Shown: positions 1 to 6,315 of the stretch, piece after piece
Numbering within the stretch: the first letter of the stretch is position 1
Layout: each line of letters opens with the position of its first letter
Program-made: the position numbers and the translations under genes
Notes under the pieces: generated by a model
Databases searched by the model: none
Told to the model about the DNA's origin: nothing
Seen by the model: the letters and a program-made list of their open reading frames with translations, nothing else
Assembly (NCBI GenBank): GCA_934444485.1
Contig: CAKSCN010000127.1
Coordinates: forward strand, 1 to 7,344
Length of the DNA: 7,344 nucleotides
Reading direction: 5' to 3'
Source: an uncultured Eubacteriales bacterium
GTDB taxonomy: Bacteria; Bacillota; Clostridia; Oscillospirales; CAG-382

Positions 1-2491
1 GCGGATTGTTGAGGCGAATGACGTAGCTGCCGTCCAAGTATGTGCCGTTGCAGCCGTAGTAATTGTACTCGCTCACGAGCTTTAAAACAAAAACGATTTC
101 GTCGTCAGTGATTTCGGCGGTAATTTCCGATATCATGGGATTTTCGCCGACCGTAATTTTCGGAACCGACTCGTTATTTGCCTCAAAGAAGGTAACACGC
201 ATCTCGTCGCCCGACACTTTCATATCGACGGGAGTATTCTCACTTATACCGAAGCTTACCTCGGTGTAGTTTTCTTTGTTGTTGAGAGCCGATTCGCATA
301 CAGACTTTACCTTAACGTCCGAAACGGTATTGTACGCAAGCTTTTGTCCCTCGGTTATCTTTACACTGTCACGGCTCACATAACCGCCGAATTTAAGCCT
401 GTAATAATCACCCTCGAGTCCCGTCACATAGTCCCGCATCCCGGCGTTAATCGGTGTGTAATCCGAATAGAAGGACGAAGTCGGCGAAATTTTCAGCTCC
501 GTGTAGTCGTTTATGACCTCGGCATATATGAACGCTCCGTCGGCAAGCTCCTTTACTTCACCTGCCGTCTTTGTTGCGGTTTTATTTCCGTTTGTGGCAA
601 CAAAGCGAAGCTCGCCGAGACTCTTCGCCGTATTCTCGTCGGCGGTTTCGGGTATTGTAACCGAGCCTTTATACACCTCGATTGTAAGTCCGTCGTTTGC
701 GGAAAAGCCTATTGTGGGTTTTAGTTCGACCTCGGCAACATCCCCTATATACGCCATGACCTTGCTTCCTGCCGGAGCCTGCACGGTAAGATTCAGCTTT
801 TCTCCGCTCATTACCCACGACTCCCCCGAGGGCGAGGTTTTTCCGATTGCGTACTCGTCCATTTTTACGGGCGTATCGGAGGAGGTCTTTTTTGTCACGG
901 TATGCACGTATTCAGTGCCGTTTTGCTCGATTGCAATTTTGTTTACGCCCTCTGTGAGCGTTTCGTATATGCTGAAATATCCGTTTTTGGTTCTTGAAAG
1001 CTTTTCGCCGTCACGGGTCACTGGATATGACGGATCGGAGGTTCCCATGAGGAAAACCGTCTGATACTCGGCTGTGCTGTCATTCTCGGGCGTGTTTATC
1101 TTAAGCGGCTCGCCGGTGTGTTCGGCAGGTTTATACTTAAGCTCGGAGGCGTACATTTTCGACAGTGCTTCCATAAGTCCTGCATTATTTTCGGCAATGT
1201 CCGCATATCCGTAGAAAATGCTTCCCTTACAGCACATAAGGCTTCTGCCGAACTCCGCCTGAAGCGGTATCTCGTTTTCGGAAAAGTCCTCCGCCTTGTA
1301 TGCGGCGTGACCTATATACATATCGACACCGGTTCCGTCGAGATTTGCGTTCCACCACCTTGCGAGAGTATCGAACGGCGCACTGTCCGAGGTAAAGCTC
1401 CAGTAAATCTGCGGCGCAAGATAATCCACGATTCCTTCGTTAGCCCACGCTATAGGGTCACAGTAAAGCGAAAAGTACGATTCGAGACCGTTTGTGTCAC
1501 TGCCCTTTATGTATGTGTCCGAACCGGAATTTGCCCAGATGCCGAAGGGGCTTACTCCGAAGCGGCACTCGGGATTAAGTTCTTTTATCGCAGAATAAAC
1601 CTCACGTATAAGCATTGCGACGTTCTCTCTTCTCCAATCCCCGAGTTCCATACCGTCGCCATACTTTTCATAAGCTGCCGTATCATCAAACTCCTCGCCG
1701 CTTACCGGGTACGGGTAGAAATAGTCGTCGAAGTGTATTCCGTCAAGAGACGGATAATTCTCGACAAGTTCCTTTACTCCGTTCACGCAAAGCTCACGCA
1801 CCTCGGGAAGTCCGGGGTTAAAGTAACGCTTTCCGTCGCCGTAAGCAACGGTGTATTCGGGGTGAAGCCTTGCAGGGTGGTTCGCACTGAGCGCCGTGAC
1901 GTCGTGTTTGGGGGAAGAAGTGCTTCCGGAGGTAATTCTGTAGGGGTTTATCCATGCGTGAAGCGAAATGTTTCTTTCGTGCGCTTTTTTGATGAAATAT
2001 GCGAGAGAGTCAAAGCCTTTTTCGGGTGCCTTTCCCTGTTCGCCGGTAAGATACTCGGACCACGGGAAAATATCCGACGGGTAAAACGCATCGCCGCTCG
2101 GCCTTACCTGAAAGAATATCGCATTAAAGCCGGCTCTCTCGCAGTTTTCGGTTATCGCATCTATCTCGGAAGCCATCTGCTCGGCAGAGACTCCTTTTTC
2201 GGAAGGGTAGTTGATATTCATTATAGTGGCAATCCACACGCCACGTAGTTCGTTTTCTTTGTCAACGGTAATCGCCGGAATGTCGCCGTTTACGATATTC
2301 CCCACTGTGGAAGAACCGTTTGAATCGTCTCCCGGGAAAACAAGGTTCTCAGGAGATTTGCCGTTTGCGCCGTCCGAAAGAAACGAAAATGCGCAATAGC
2401 CTATGAGAATTGCCGTAAAGAGAATCGCAACCGATATAACGACAATCGGCACAATATTTCTTTTATCTGTAAAGAAAGAAAAAAACTTCAT
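1..2491 (-). CDS. Membrane-anchored GHL10-family (YngK/DigH-like) glycosyl-hydrolase-like protein, C-terminus off the left edge
   Basis: An open frame of 830 codons runs on the minus strand from ATG at 2491 to the left edge without a stop. The start is supported by GGGAGGG at 2497–2503 and a promoter further upstream. Residues 13–38 form one hydrophobic segment after a short basic end. There is no good lipobox (Cys33 follows Tyr), so it is probably a signal anchor with the rest outside the cell. Residues about 80–450 match GHL10 (PF02638): ELRGVWIAT (81–89), FFQVRPSGDAFYPS (126–139), HAWINPYR (178–185), DGIHFDDYFYPYP (250–262) with the conserved acidic pair Asp255–Asp256, FGVSPFGIW (311–319) and DYLAPQIYWS (356–365). 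E. coli DigH, of this family, cleaves peptide-free peptidoglycan strands, so a cell-wall role is inferred. Residues about 457–540 look Ig-like. Residues about 640–725 are beta-rich and SH3-like. Residues about 731–830 resemble the AMIN-type segment that precedes amidase domains. Family assignment is confident; the exact substrate is not. Confidence 0.92.
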   Translation of the reverse strand, partial: MKFFSFFTDKRNIVPIVVISVAILFTAILIGYCAFSFLSDGANGKSPENLVFPGDDSNGSSTVGNIVNGDIPAITVDKENELRGVWIATIMNINYPSEKGVSAEQMASEIDAITENCERAGFNAIFFQVRPSGDAFYPSDIFPWSEYLTGEQGKAPEKGFDSLAYFIKKAHERNISLHAWINPYRITSGSTSSPKHDVTALSANHPARLHPEYTVAYGDGKRYFNPGLPEVRELCVNGVKELVENYPSLDGIHFDDYFYPYPVSGEEFDDTAAYEKYGDGMELGDWRRENVAMLIREVYSAIKELNPECRFGVSPFGIWANSGSDTYIKGSDTNGLESYFSLYCDPIAWANEGIVDYLAPQIYWSFTSDSAPFDTLARWWNANLDGTGVDMYIGHAAYKAEDFSENEIPLQAEFGRSLMCCKGSIFYGYADIAENNAGLMEALSKMYASELKYKPAEHTGEPLKINTPENDSTAEYQTVFLMGTSDPSYPVTRDGEKLSRTKNGYFSIYETLTEGVNKIAIEQNGTEYVHTVTKKTSSDTPVKMDEYAIGKTSPSGESWVMSGEKLNLTVQAPAGSKVMAYIGDVAEVELKPTIGFSANDGLTIEVYKGSVTIPETADENTAKSLGELRFVATNGNKTATKTAGEVKELADGAFIYAEVINDYTELKISPTSSFYSDYTPINAGMRDYVTGLEGDYYRLKFGGYVSRDSVKITEGQKLAYNTVSDVKVKSVCESALNNKENYTEVSFGISENTPVDMKVSGDEMRVTFFEANNESVPKITVGENPMISEITAEITDDEIVFVLKLVSEYNYYGCNGTYLDGSYVIRLNNP

Positions 2492-2496
2492 ATACA

Positions 2497-2503
2497 CCCT
2501 CCC
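2497..2503 (-). promoter_or_regulatory. Ribosome binding site of the GHL10 gene
   Basis: GGGAGGG on the minus strand lies 5 bases before the ATG at 2491. It fixes the start of the gene ahead of its membrane anchor. Confidence 0.8.
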
Positions 2504-2549
2504 GGAAAAGCTTATCGCACACGGTACTGCATGGCAGACGGTGCGGTCA

Positions 2550-2567
2550 TGCCGAAAAAAGTCGGCA
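2550..2567 (-). other. Stem-loop at the 5' end of the GHL10 transcript
   Basis: TGCCGA (2550–2555) and TCGGCA (2562–2567) form a perfect 6-bp stem with a 6-base loop. The predicted transcription start is near 2569, so the hairpin would sit at the very 5' end of the mRNA. A 5'-terminal hairpin can protect mRNA from 5'-dependent decay. That role is inferred. Confidence 0.5.
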
Positions 2568-2575
2568 CTCATATA

Positions 2576-2604
2576 ATTATACAATATTTCGAGCGTTTTT
2601 TCAA
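2576..2604 (-). promoter_or_regulatory. Sigma-A-type promoter for the GHL10 gene
   Basis: On the minus strand, -35 TTGAAA (2599–2604) and -10 TATAAT (2576–2581) are separated by exactly 17 bases. Transcription would start near 2569 and give a leader of about 78 nt. The -35 box is half of a 12-bp palindrome. Confidence 0.75.
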
Positions 2605-2610
2605 TTGAAA
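2599..2610. repeat. Perfect 12-bp palindrome TTTCAATTGAAA over a -35 box
   Basis: TTTCAATTGAAA reads identically on both strands and covers the -35 hexamer of the GHL10 promoter. It could be an operator for a dimeric repressor, or an AT-rich coincidence. No regulator gene is present in the window. Confidence 0.4.
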
Positions 2611-2624
2611 CATGGGTTATAGTG

Positions 2625-2638
2625 TTACACGTATGTAA
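2625..2638. repeat. Inverted repeat TTACA-CGTA-TGTAA between divergent promoters
   Basis: Two 5-base arms around a 4-base centre lie between the -35 boxes of the divergent promoters (2604 and 2689). The site could be an operator acting on either gene. The arms are short, so confidence is low. Confidence 0.3.
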
Positions 2639-2688
2639 ACTTTTGCGGTAAAATACGAAAAAGCGGCTTACAAAAACACATTTTGCCC

Positions 2689-2717
2689 TTGCAATAACGT
2701 CGGAACTGTGATAGAAT
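2689..2717 (+). promoter_or_regulatory. Sigma-A-type promoter for the MATE transporter gene
   Basis: -35 TTGCAA (2689–2694) and -10 TAGAAT (2712–2717) have a 17-base spacer. The start of transcription would be near 2724. This excludes the ATG at 2721 as the translation start. The promoter may also serve trmN6 and rsmI downstream. Confidence 0.65.
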
Positions 2718-2724
2718 AGCATGA

Positions 2725-2743
2725 CAGTACAGAGTCGGTACTG
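2725..2743 (+). repeat. Inverted repeat CAGTAC-N7-GTACTG at the MATE transcription start
   Basis: Perfect 6-base arms (2725–2730 and 2738–2743) flank a 7-base centre immediately after the predicted start of transcription. It could be a repressor operator or a 5' mRNA hairpin. Its right arm lies within the 9-mer CGGTACTGC (2736–2744), which also occurs at 2522–2530 in the leader of the divergent gene. Confidence 0.4.
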
Positions 2744-2783
2744 CTTGTTGCGGCACAAATACTCTGACTCGGAGGTAGAAATC

Positions 2784-4175
2784 ATGGTTTCGGCATTGCA
2801 GAACACTGCGGCTTCCGTCAAAAGCTATTTTCGCTCGACCGACACAAAGCTGATTTACTCAATATATATTCCGATCTTCATCGATAATTTCATGACCTTC
2901 ATGATAAGCATGATACACATGACAATGGTTTCGGGGCTCGGAGAAGAAGCGATGTCGGGCGTCGGTCTTGTCGGTCAAATGAACGCCTTTATCACAGCAG
3001 TTGCGATTACCGGCATTTCGTCGGGTGTGACCGTTATCGTGTCGCAGTATGTCGGTGCAAGAGACGCCGCAGGTGCTTCTCACTCAGCCGGTCAGGGCAT
3101 TCTCGTTTCGGTGCTTCTTTCGCTTGCGGTTGCGGCGGCGCTGATAGTATTTCCGAGACAGGTATTTCTTCTTTGCTACAGTAAAGCCGAAGAGGCGGTC
3201 GTTGCCAATGCCGTGACTTACCTCGTTCCGCTTTCCGCATCACTTCCGTCTTTTGCAATCTATCAGGCTGCATTTTCCATAAGCCGTGCAAACGGAGACA
3301 ACCGTTTCTGCCTCATTATTGCGGTTGCGCTGAACCTCTTGAACCTCATTGCGGCATACATACTTATCTATGTGTTCGACCTCGGAATTTTCGGGGCCGG
3401 TCTCGGGTATGTAATTTCACGAACGGCGGCTGCGGCTTACTGCCTGTACTATCTGTTGAAGAAAGGGTATCTTGCAAGGCTTTCTCACATCTTCACCGTA
3501 AGCTTCGGCTATATGTGGAAAATACTGAAGATAGGCTTCATAATGGGCTTTGAGAATATGCTCTTCAATTTCGGAAAGACGCTCACAACGGGCGTCATAG
3601 TTGCGGCAGGAACGGTTCATGTCGCCGCAAACACCGCAGTTACGTCCGTATTCAATGTTCTCACCACTCCTTACGTTGCCGGTTCCACGGTGAGTCTTAC
3701 CCTTGTGGGCAGATATATCGGCGCCGACGAAAAGGAGGAGGCACGGTCAATTGCTTGGAAGGTTTTCTTCTTTGTATTCCGTTGGCAGGCGCTCATGTGC
3801 CTTGCGGTGGCTCCCTTTTCACGCCAAATAATCGGATTTTTTGCGCAAAACCCGGATGTTATCAGTCTCTCGTTGGTGCTTCTCTATATGAACCTTATCG
3901 CAATGCCGTTCTTCGGTCCTATGGTAGGTCCTGCGCTTCAGTCACTGAGCGGTGCCGGAGACAACATATTCAAAGCCGCAGTATCGGTCACTTCAATGTG
4001 GCTTTTGCGAATAGGTCTCTGTTACATACTCGCCGGCGGCTACTTCCCGATTTTCGAGCCGATAAGGGGAGTTATAGGCGTTTGGATAGCGCAGACAATA
4101 GATTTGTTTGTAAAGGGCGGAATTATGACGGCGAGAACCTACGGAAGAAAATGGCTCAACAAGAAAATCGTGTAA
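2784..4175 (+). CDS. MATE-family multidrug/cation antiporter
   Basis: This 463-residue integral membrane protein matches the multi antimicrobial extrusion (MATE) family, which exports drugs or metabolites in exchange for Na+ or H+. It shows about 12 hydrophobic segments in two homologous halves. The first half has IVSQYVGARD (85–94) and the second has LVGRYIGADEKEEA near residues 305–319, the paired loop motif of the family. SRANGDNR (167–174) and LSGAGDN in the C-terminal half correspond to the family's RGAGDT-type motif. Length is typical (about 450–470). The ATG at 2784 is chosen because GGAGGT (2771–2776) lies 7 bases upstream. An in-frame ATG at 2721 has no ribosome binding site and precedes the predicted transcription start. 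It is divergent from the cell-wall gene and 63 bases from trmN6, so operon membership with trmN6 and rsmI is possible. The substrate cannot be read from the sequence. Confidence 0.94.
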   Translation: MVSALQNTAASVKSYFRSTDTKLIYSIYIPIFIDNFMTFMISMIHMTMVSGLGEEAMSGVGLVGQMNAFITAVAITGISSGVTVIVSQYVGARDAAGASHSAGQGILVSVLLSLAVAAALIVFPRQVFLLCYSKAEEAVVANAVTYLVPLSASLPSFAIYQAAFSISRANGDNRFCLIIAVALNLLNLIAAYILIYVFDLGIFGAGLGYVISRTAAAAYCLYYLLKKGYLARLSHIFTVSFGYMWKILKIGFIMGFENMLFNFGKTLTTGVIVAAGTVHVAANTAVTSVFNVLTTPYVAGSTVSLTLVGRYIGADEKEEARSIAWKVFFFVFRWQALMCLAVAPFSRQIIGFFAQNPDVISLSLVLLYMNLIAMPFFGPMVGPALQSLSGAGDNIFKAAVSVTSMWLLRIGLCYILAGGYFPIFEPIRGVIGVWIAQTIDLFVKGGIMTARTYGRKWLNKKIV

Positions 4176-4238
4176 GGCTGACAAAGCGAAAGAATTTAAA
4201 AGTGTAACAGCGATACAAACGACAAAAGGAAGGTATAA

Positions 4239-4997
4239 ATGATAAACACCGACTCTCTCAAGCTTGAAAGCATAAACGAGAGACTGAGAATATATCAGGG
4301 CAAAGGGGTATTCTCCTACGGCACGGACGCAGTACTGCTCGCCGCCTACGCCGCATCGTCGGTTCTCGGCGCTTCGGGAAAAACAGCGGTTGATTTGTGT
4401 TCCGGCACGGGGATAATCGGTCTCATGCTACTCGACAAACTCCCGGGACTCAACGTCAAAGCGGTTGAGATAAACGCACAGGCGGCGGAAATGTCGGAAA
4501 TGAGTGCCGAGAAAAGCGGACTGTCGGACAGATACGCAGTCATAAAGGATGACATAAAAAACACGAGGAAGCACTTTGAAGCCGAAAGTACGACGTTTAT
4601 CGTATGCAATCCGCCGTACATGACCTCGGACTGCGGAAAGATGTGTCCCGAAGAGGGGCGAAACATTGCACGCCATGAAATACTGTGCGGCCTCGACGAT
4701 GTTTTTGCGGCGGCTTACTATCTTTTAAAATCGGGCGGTCGGATTTTTCTCGTGTATCGTCCCGACAGGATATTGAATCTTTTCGCCTGCGCAAGAAAGA
4801 ATAAATTCGAGATAAAGCGCATGACGCTTGTTTCGTCGGTTGAAAGAAGAGCTCCCAATCTAATTCTGTGCGAAGCGAAAAAGCAAGCGCGTGAAGGAAC
4901 GGTTATGGGTAAAAACTTCTGCATTTGCAAAGATGACGGCAGTTTCACCGATGAAATGCTCGAGGTCAGAGAAAAAGGAGTGTACAACTTTGGATAA
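4239..4997 (+). CDS. trmN6: TrmN6/YabB-type tRNA1(Val) adenine-37 N6-methyltransferase
   Basis: This is a 252-residue SAM-dependent methyltransferase of the 'small' (MTS) class, close in size to E. coli TrmN6 and Bacillus YabB. The N-terminus has the family signature FSYGTDAVLL (25–34). Motif I, which binds SAM, is DLCSGTGIIG (52–61), the motif II acidic loop is VEIN (76–79), and the catalytic NPPY (124–127) marks N6-adenine methylation. In E. coli the enzyme makes m6A at position 37 of tRNA-Val. Exact tRNA specificity here is inferred from the family. The ATG follows GGAAGG (4228–4233). The stop codon lies inside the start of rsmI (8-base overlap), so the two are very likely co-translated. 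In Bacillus the equivalent pair is separated by yazA (GIY-YIG), which is absent here. Confidence 0.92.
   Translation: MINTDSLKLESINERLRIYQGKGVFSYGTDAVLLAAYAASSVLGASGKTAVDLCSGTGIIGLMLLDKLPGLNVKAVEINAQAAEMSEMSAEKSGLSDRYAVIKDDIKNTRKHFEAESTTFIVCNPPYMTSDCGKMCPEEGRNIARHEILCGLDDVFAAAYYLLKSGGRIFLVYRPDRILNLFACARKNKFEIKRMTLVSSVERRAPNLILCEAKKQAREGTVMGKNFCICKDDGSFTDEMLEVREKGVYNFG
4974..4992 (+). promoter_or_regulatory. rsmI: Ribosome binding site and TTG start of rsmI
   Basis: AAAGGAG (4974–4980) lies 9 bases before TTG (4990–4992), which reads in frame into the RsmI domain. The first in-frame ATG downstream would remove the SAM-binding ATPIGN motif. The ATG upstream at 4891 would add 33 residues encoded inside trmN6. 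TTG is therefore the most credible start. Confidence 0.8.
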
Positions 4998-5883
4998 AGA
5001 AACAAGCCTTGAATTAGCTTTCGAAAAGGACACGGGAAAATGGGTTGAAAGCGGTGCGCTGTATGTTGTGGCAACGCCGATAGGAAACCTTTCCGATATT
5101 TCGGAGCGTGCGTTGGCGGTGCTTCGTGAGGTTGACTTCATAGCGGCGGAGGACACACGTGTGAGCGGAAAGCTCTTGTCGCTTCTTTTGCCCGGTGTGA
5201 AAAAGAGCATTGTAAACTACTTTGAGCATAACAAAGGCGTTATGGGCGAAAGAGTCATCGAACGCCTTTTGAACGGCGAGAGCTGTGCGATAGTTACCGA
5301 CGCCGGAACTCCTGCCGTTTCGGATCCCGGAGAGGATCTTGTCAGACTTGCGCACGAAAAGGGCGTCAAGGTTGTGCCTATTCCCGGGTCATGCGCCGCT
5401 GTAACGGCTTTGAGTGCGTCGGGAATGCCGTCGGTGAGGTTTACCTTTGAGGGGTTTCTTCCTCGTGACGGCAAAGAAAAAAAGGAGCGTCTTGAGGAAT
5501 GCGCCTCCGAAAAACGGACAATGATATTCTATGAAGCACCGCACCGCATTGCAAAGACCCTTGCCGAAATGAAGGAGTATTTCGGTGACAGAAGGCTTTT
5601 TATTGCACGTGAACTTACGAAGCTTAACGAAGAGCTGTACACCACCACACTTTCTGAGGCACTATCCGCATTTGAAAGCAAAGAACCCAAAGGTGAGTTC
5701 GTTCTCGTAATTGAAGGCAAAAAGGAGAATGCCGACGACGCTTTTTGGAAGAGCATGACGATTGAGGAACACGTTGATTTCTACACTGAAAAGGGGCTTT
5801 CCTCCATGGACGCAATAAAGCAGACGGCAAAAGACAGAGGAGTCGCAAAAAACCAAATATATAAAGCCGTAATGAAAAAGTAA
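4990..5883 (+). CDS. rsmI: 16S rRNA (cytidine-1402-2'-O)-methyltransferase RsmI
   Basis: RsmI uses SAM to 2'-O-methylate C1402 of 16S rRNA in the ribosomal P site, together with RsmH (N4). Counting from the TTG start the protein is 297 residues, near Bacillus YabC (about 292) and E. coli RsmI (about 286). It has the tetrapyrrole-methylase fold: LYVVATPIGNLSDIS (24–38), AAEDTR (52–57), TDAGTPAVSDPG (103–114), PIPGSCAAVTALSASG (130–145), and further on FEGFLPR and FYEAPHR. The last 40 or so residues form the helical C-terminal RsmI domain, ending QIYKAVMKK. It overlaps trmN6 by 8 bases with its own Shine-Dalgarno inside that gene, implying translational coupling. I see no terminator right after the stop; 20 bases later a strong new promoter begins. 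Confidence 0.96.
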   Translation: MDKETSLELAFEKDTGKWVESGALYVVATPIGNLSDISERALAVLREVDFIAAEDTRVSGKLLSLLLPGVKKSIVNYFEHNKGVMGERVIERLLNGESCAIVTDAGTPAVSDPGEDLVRLAHEKGVKVVPIPGSCAAVTALSASGMPSVRFTFEGFLPRDGKEKKERLEECASEKRTMIFYEAPHRIAKTLAEMKEYFGDRRLFIARELTKLNEELYTTTLSEALSAFESKEPKGEFVLVIEGKKENADDAFWKSMTIEEHVDFYTEKGLSSMDAIKQTAKDRGVAKNQIYKAVMKK

Positions 5884-5904
5884 AAATATGTAAATATTTA
5901 ATAC

Positions 5905-5933
5905 TTGACAAAACTGAATTTTTCAATTATAAT
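5905..5933 (+). promoter_or_regulatory. Perfect-consensus sigma-A promoter for acpP
   Basis: -35 TTGACA (5905–5910) and -10 TATAAT (5928–5933) match consensus at all 12 positions with a 17-base spacer. Transcription should start near 5940–5941. This fits the high demand for acyl carrier protein. Confidence 0.88.
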
Positions 5934-5940
5934 GAAGCGA

Positions 5941-5976
5941 CGAATGCGGAAGTGTTTACATTAGCTCCGTTATTCG
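5941..5976 (+). other. 5'-terminal hairpin of the acpP leader
   Basis: CGAAT (5941–5945) pairs with ATTCG (5972–5976), and CGGA (5947–5950) with TCCG (5966–5969). A small internal loop (G opposite TT) separates the two helices, and the apical loop is 15 bases. The structure begins exactly at the predicted transcription start, as expected for a hairpin that stabilises an abundant mRNA. Confidence 0.55.
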
Positions 5977-5981
5977 GTTTA

Positions 5982-5993
5982 CGGCGAAAGCCG
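5982..5993 (+). other. GNRA-tetraloop hairpin in the acpP leader
   Basis: CGGC-GAAA-GCCG is a 4-bp stem closed by a GAAA (GNRA) tetraloop, an unusually stable RNA element. It lies 5 bases after the 5'-terminal hairpin. The remaining leader, about 5994–6043, is AT-rich and looks unstructured up to the ribosome binding site. Confidence 0.5.
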
Positions 5994-6056
5994 CTTCTCT
6001 TACGTGCAAATACATAAAACGAACATATTTCAATTTCACAATCGGAGGTTATAATA

Positions 6057-6284
6057 ATGGTAATCGATAAGGTAAAAGGTATTCTTGCAAAGCACCTCGG
6101 CATAAATGCTGCAAATATCGCCGACGACGCACTCGTTCTCGAGGATCTCGGCGCAAATTCGCTCGATGTTGTCGAAATGGCGATGTCCATAGAAGATGAA
6201 CTCGGCGTATGCATTCCCGACGAAGATGTAATAAATCTGCGTACCGTAAAGGACATTGCGGATTATATCGAAAACAATATGTAA
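6057..6284 (+). CDS. acpP: Acyl carrier protein
   Basis: This 75-residue acidic helical protein is an acyl carrier protein, which carries growing fatty-acyl chains on a 4'-phosphopantetheine arm in type II fatty-acid synthesis. The attachment site is Ser35 in LEDLGANSLDVVEM (28–41). Helix II continues through MSIEDELGVCIPDEDV and the C-terminal helix is TVKDIADYIENNM. The residue before the serine is Asn rather than the usual Asp (NSL in place of DSL). GGAGGT (6044–6049) lies 7 bases before the ATG. The gene stands alone, with its own perfect promoter and structured leader and no fab genes beside it. A dedicated carrier for another acyl pathway is possible, but length and helix pattern fit a general ACP. 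Confidence 0.94.
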   Translation: MVIDKVKGILAKHLGINAANIADDALVLEDLGANSLDVVEMAMSIEDELGVCIPDEDVINLRTVKDIADYIENNM

Positions 6285-6291
6285 TCTTTTG

Positions 6292-6314
6292 AAAGTACCG
6301 CCCTGCGGCACTTT
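6292..6314 (+). other. Stable hairpin just after the acpP stop
   Basis: Arms AAAGTACCGC (6292–6301) and GCGGCACTTT (6305–6314) pair over ten positions with one A·C mismatch around a 3-base loop. It begins 8 bases after the stop codon. The run of T that should follow an intrinsic terminator is poor. It may be a weak terminator or a 3'-end protector of the acpP mRNA. Confidence 0.5.
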
Positions 6315-6315
6315 G

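Noticed and set aside
29..33. IGYC at residues 30–33 of the GHL10 protein (not nucleotides) as a lipoprotein lipobox
   Set aside because: The residue before the Cys is Tyr, which signal peptidase II sites do not normally accept. A signal anchor fits better.
513..1064. A 183-codon plus-strand open frame, with others at 63–269 and 344–724
   Set aside because: All lie opposite the same minus-strand gene, show no domain, and have Ser/Thr/Phe-rich composition typical of reverse-complement reading.
1118..2248. A 376-codon open frame on the plus strand opposite the GHL10 gene
   Set aside because: It is the antisense of a clear GHL10 coding region with family motifs throughout. The plus-strand translation has no recognisable domain and is rich in Arg, Val and Cys, as expected of a shadow frame. 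No ribosome binding site was seen.
4178..4206. CTGACA as a -35 box for a separate trmN6 promoter
   Set aside because: At a 17-base spacing the -10 position reads AGTGTA, a poor match. Read-through from the MATE promoter is as likely.
4718..5210. Minus-strand open frames across trmN6 and rsmI
   Set aside because: They overlap two genes with complete catalytic motifs and show no family features or start signals.
5891..5912. TAAATATTTA palindrome and TTAATACTTG as a possible FapR or FabT operator at the acpP promoter
   Set aside because: Only a partial half-site resembles FapR, and the matching right half is missing. The palindrome is pure A/T and easily found by chance.
6295..6311. GTACCGC followed by GCGGCAC after acpP, reminiscent of a T-box antiterminator
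   Set aside because: The conserved T-box core AGGGTGG is absent, there is no room for the specifier stem after the acpP stop, and the pairing is explained by a simple hairpin.
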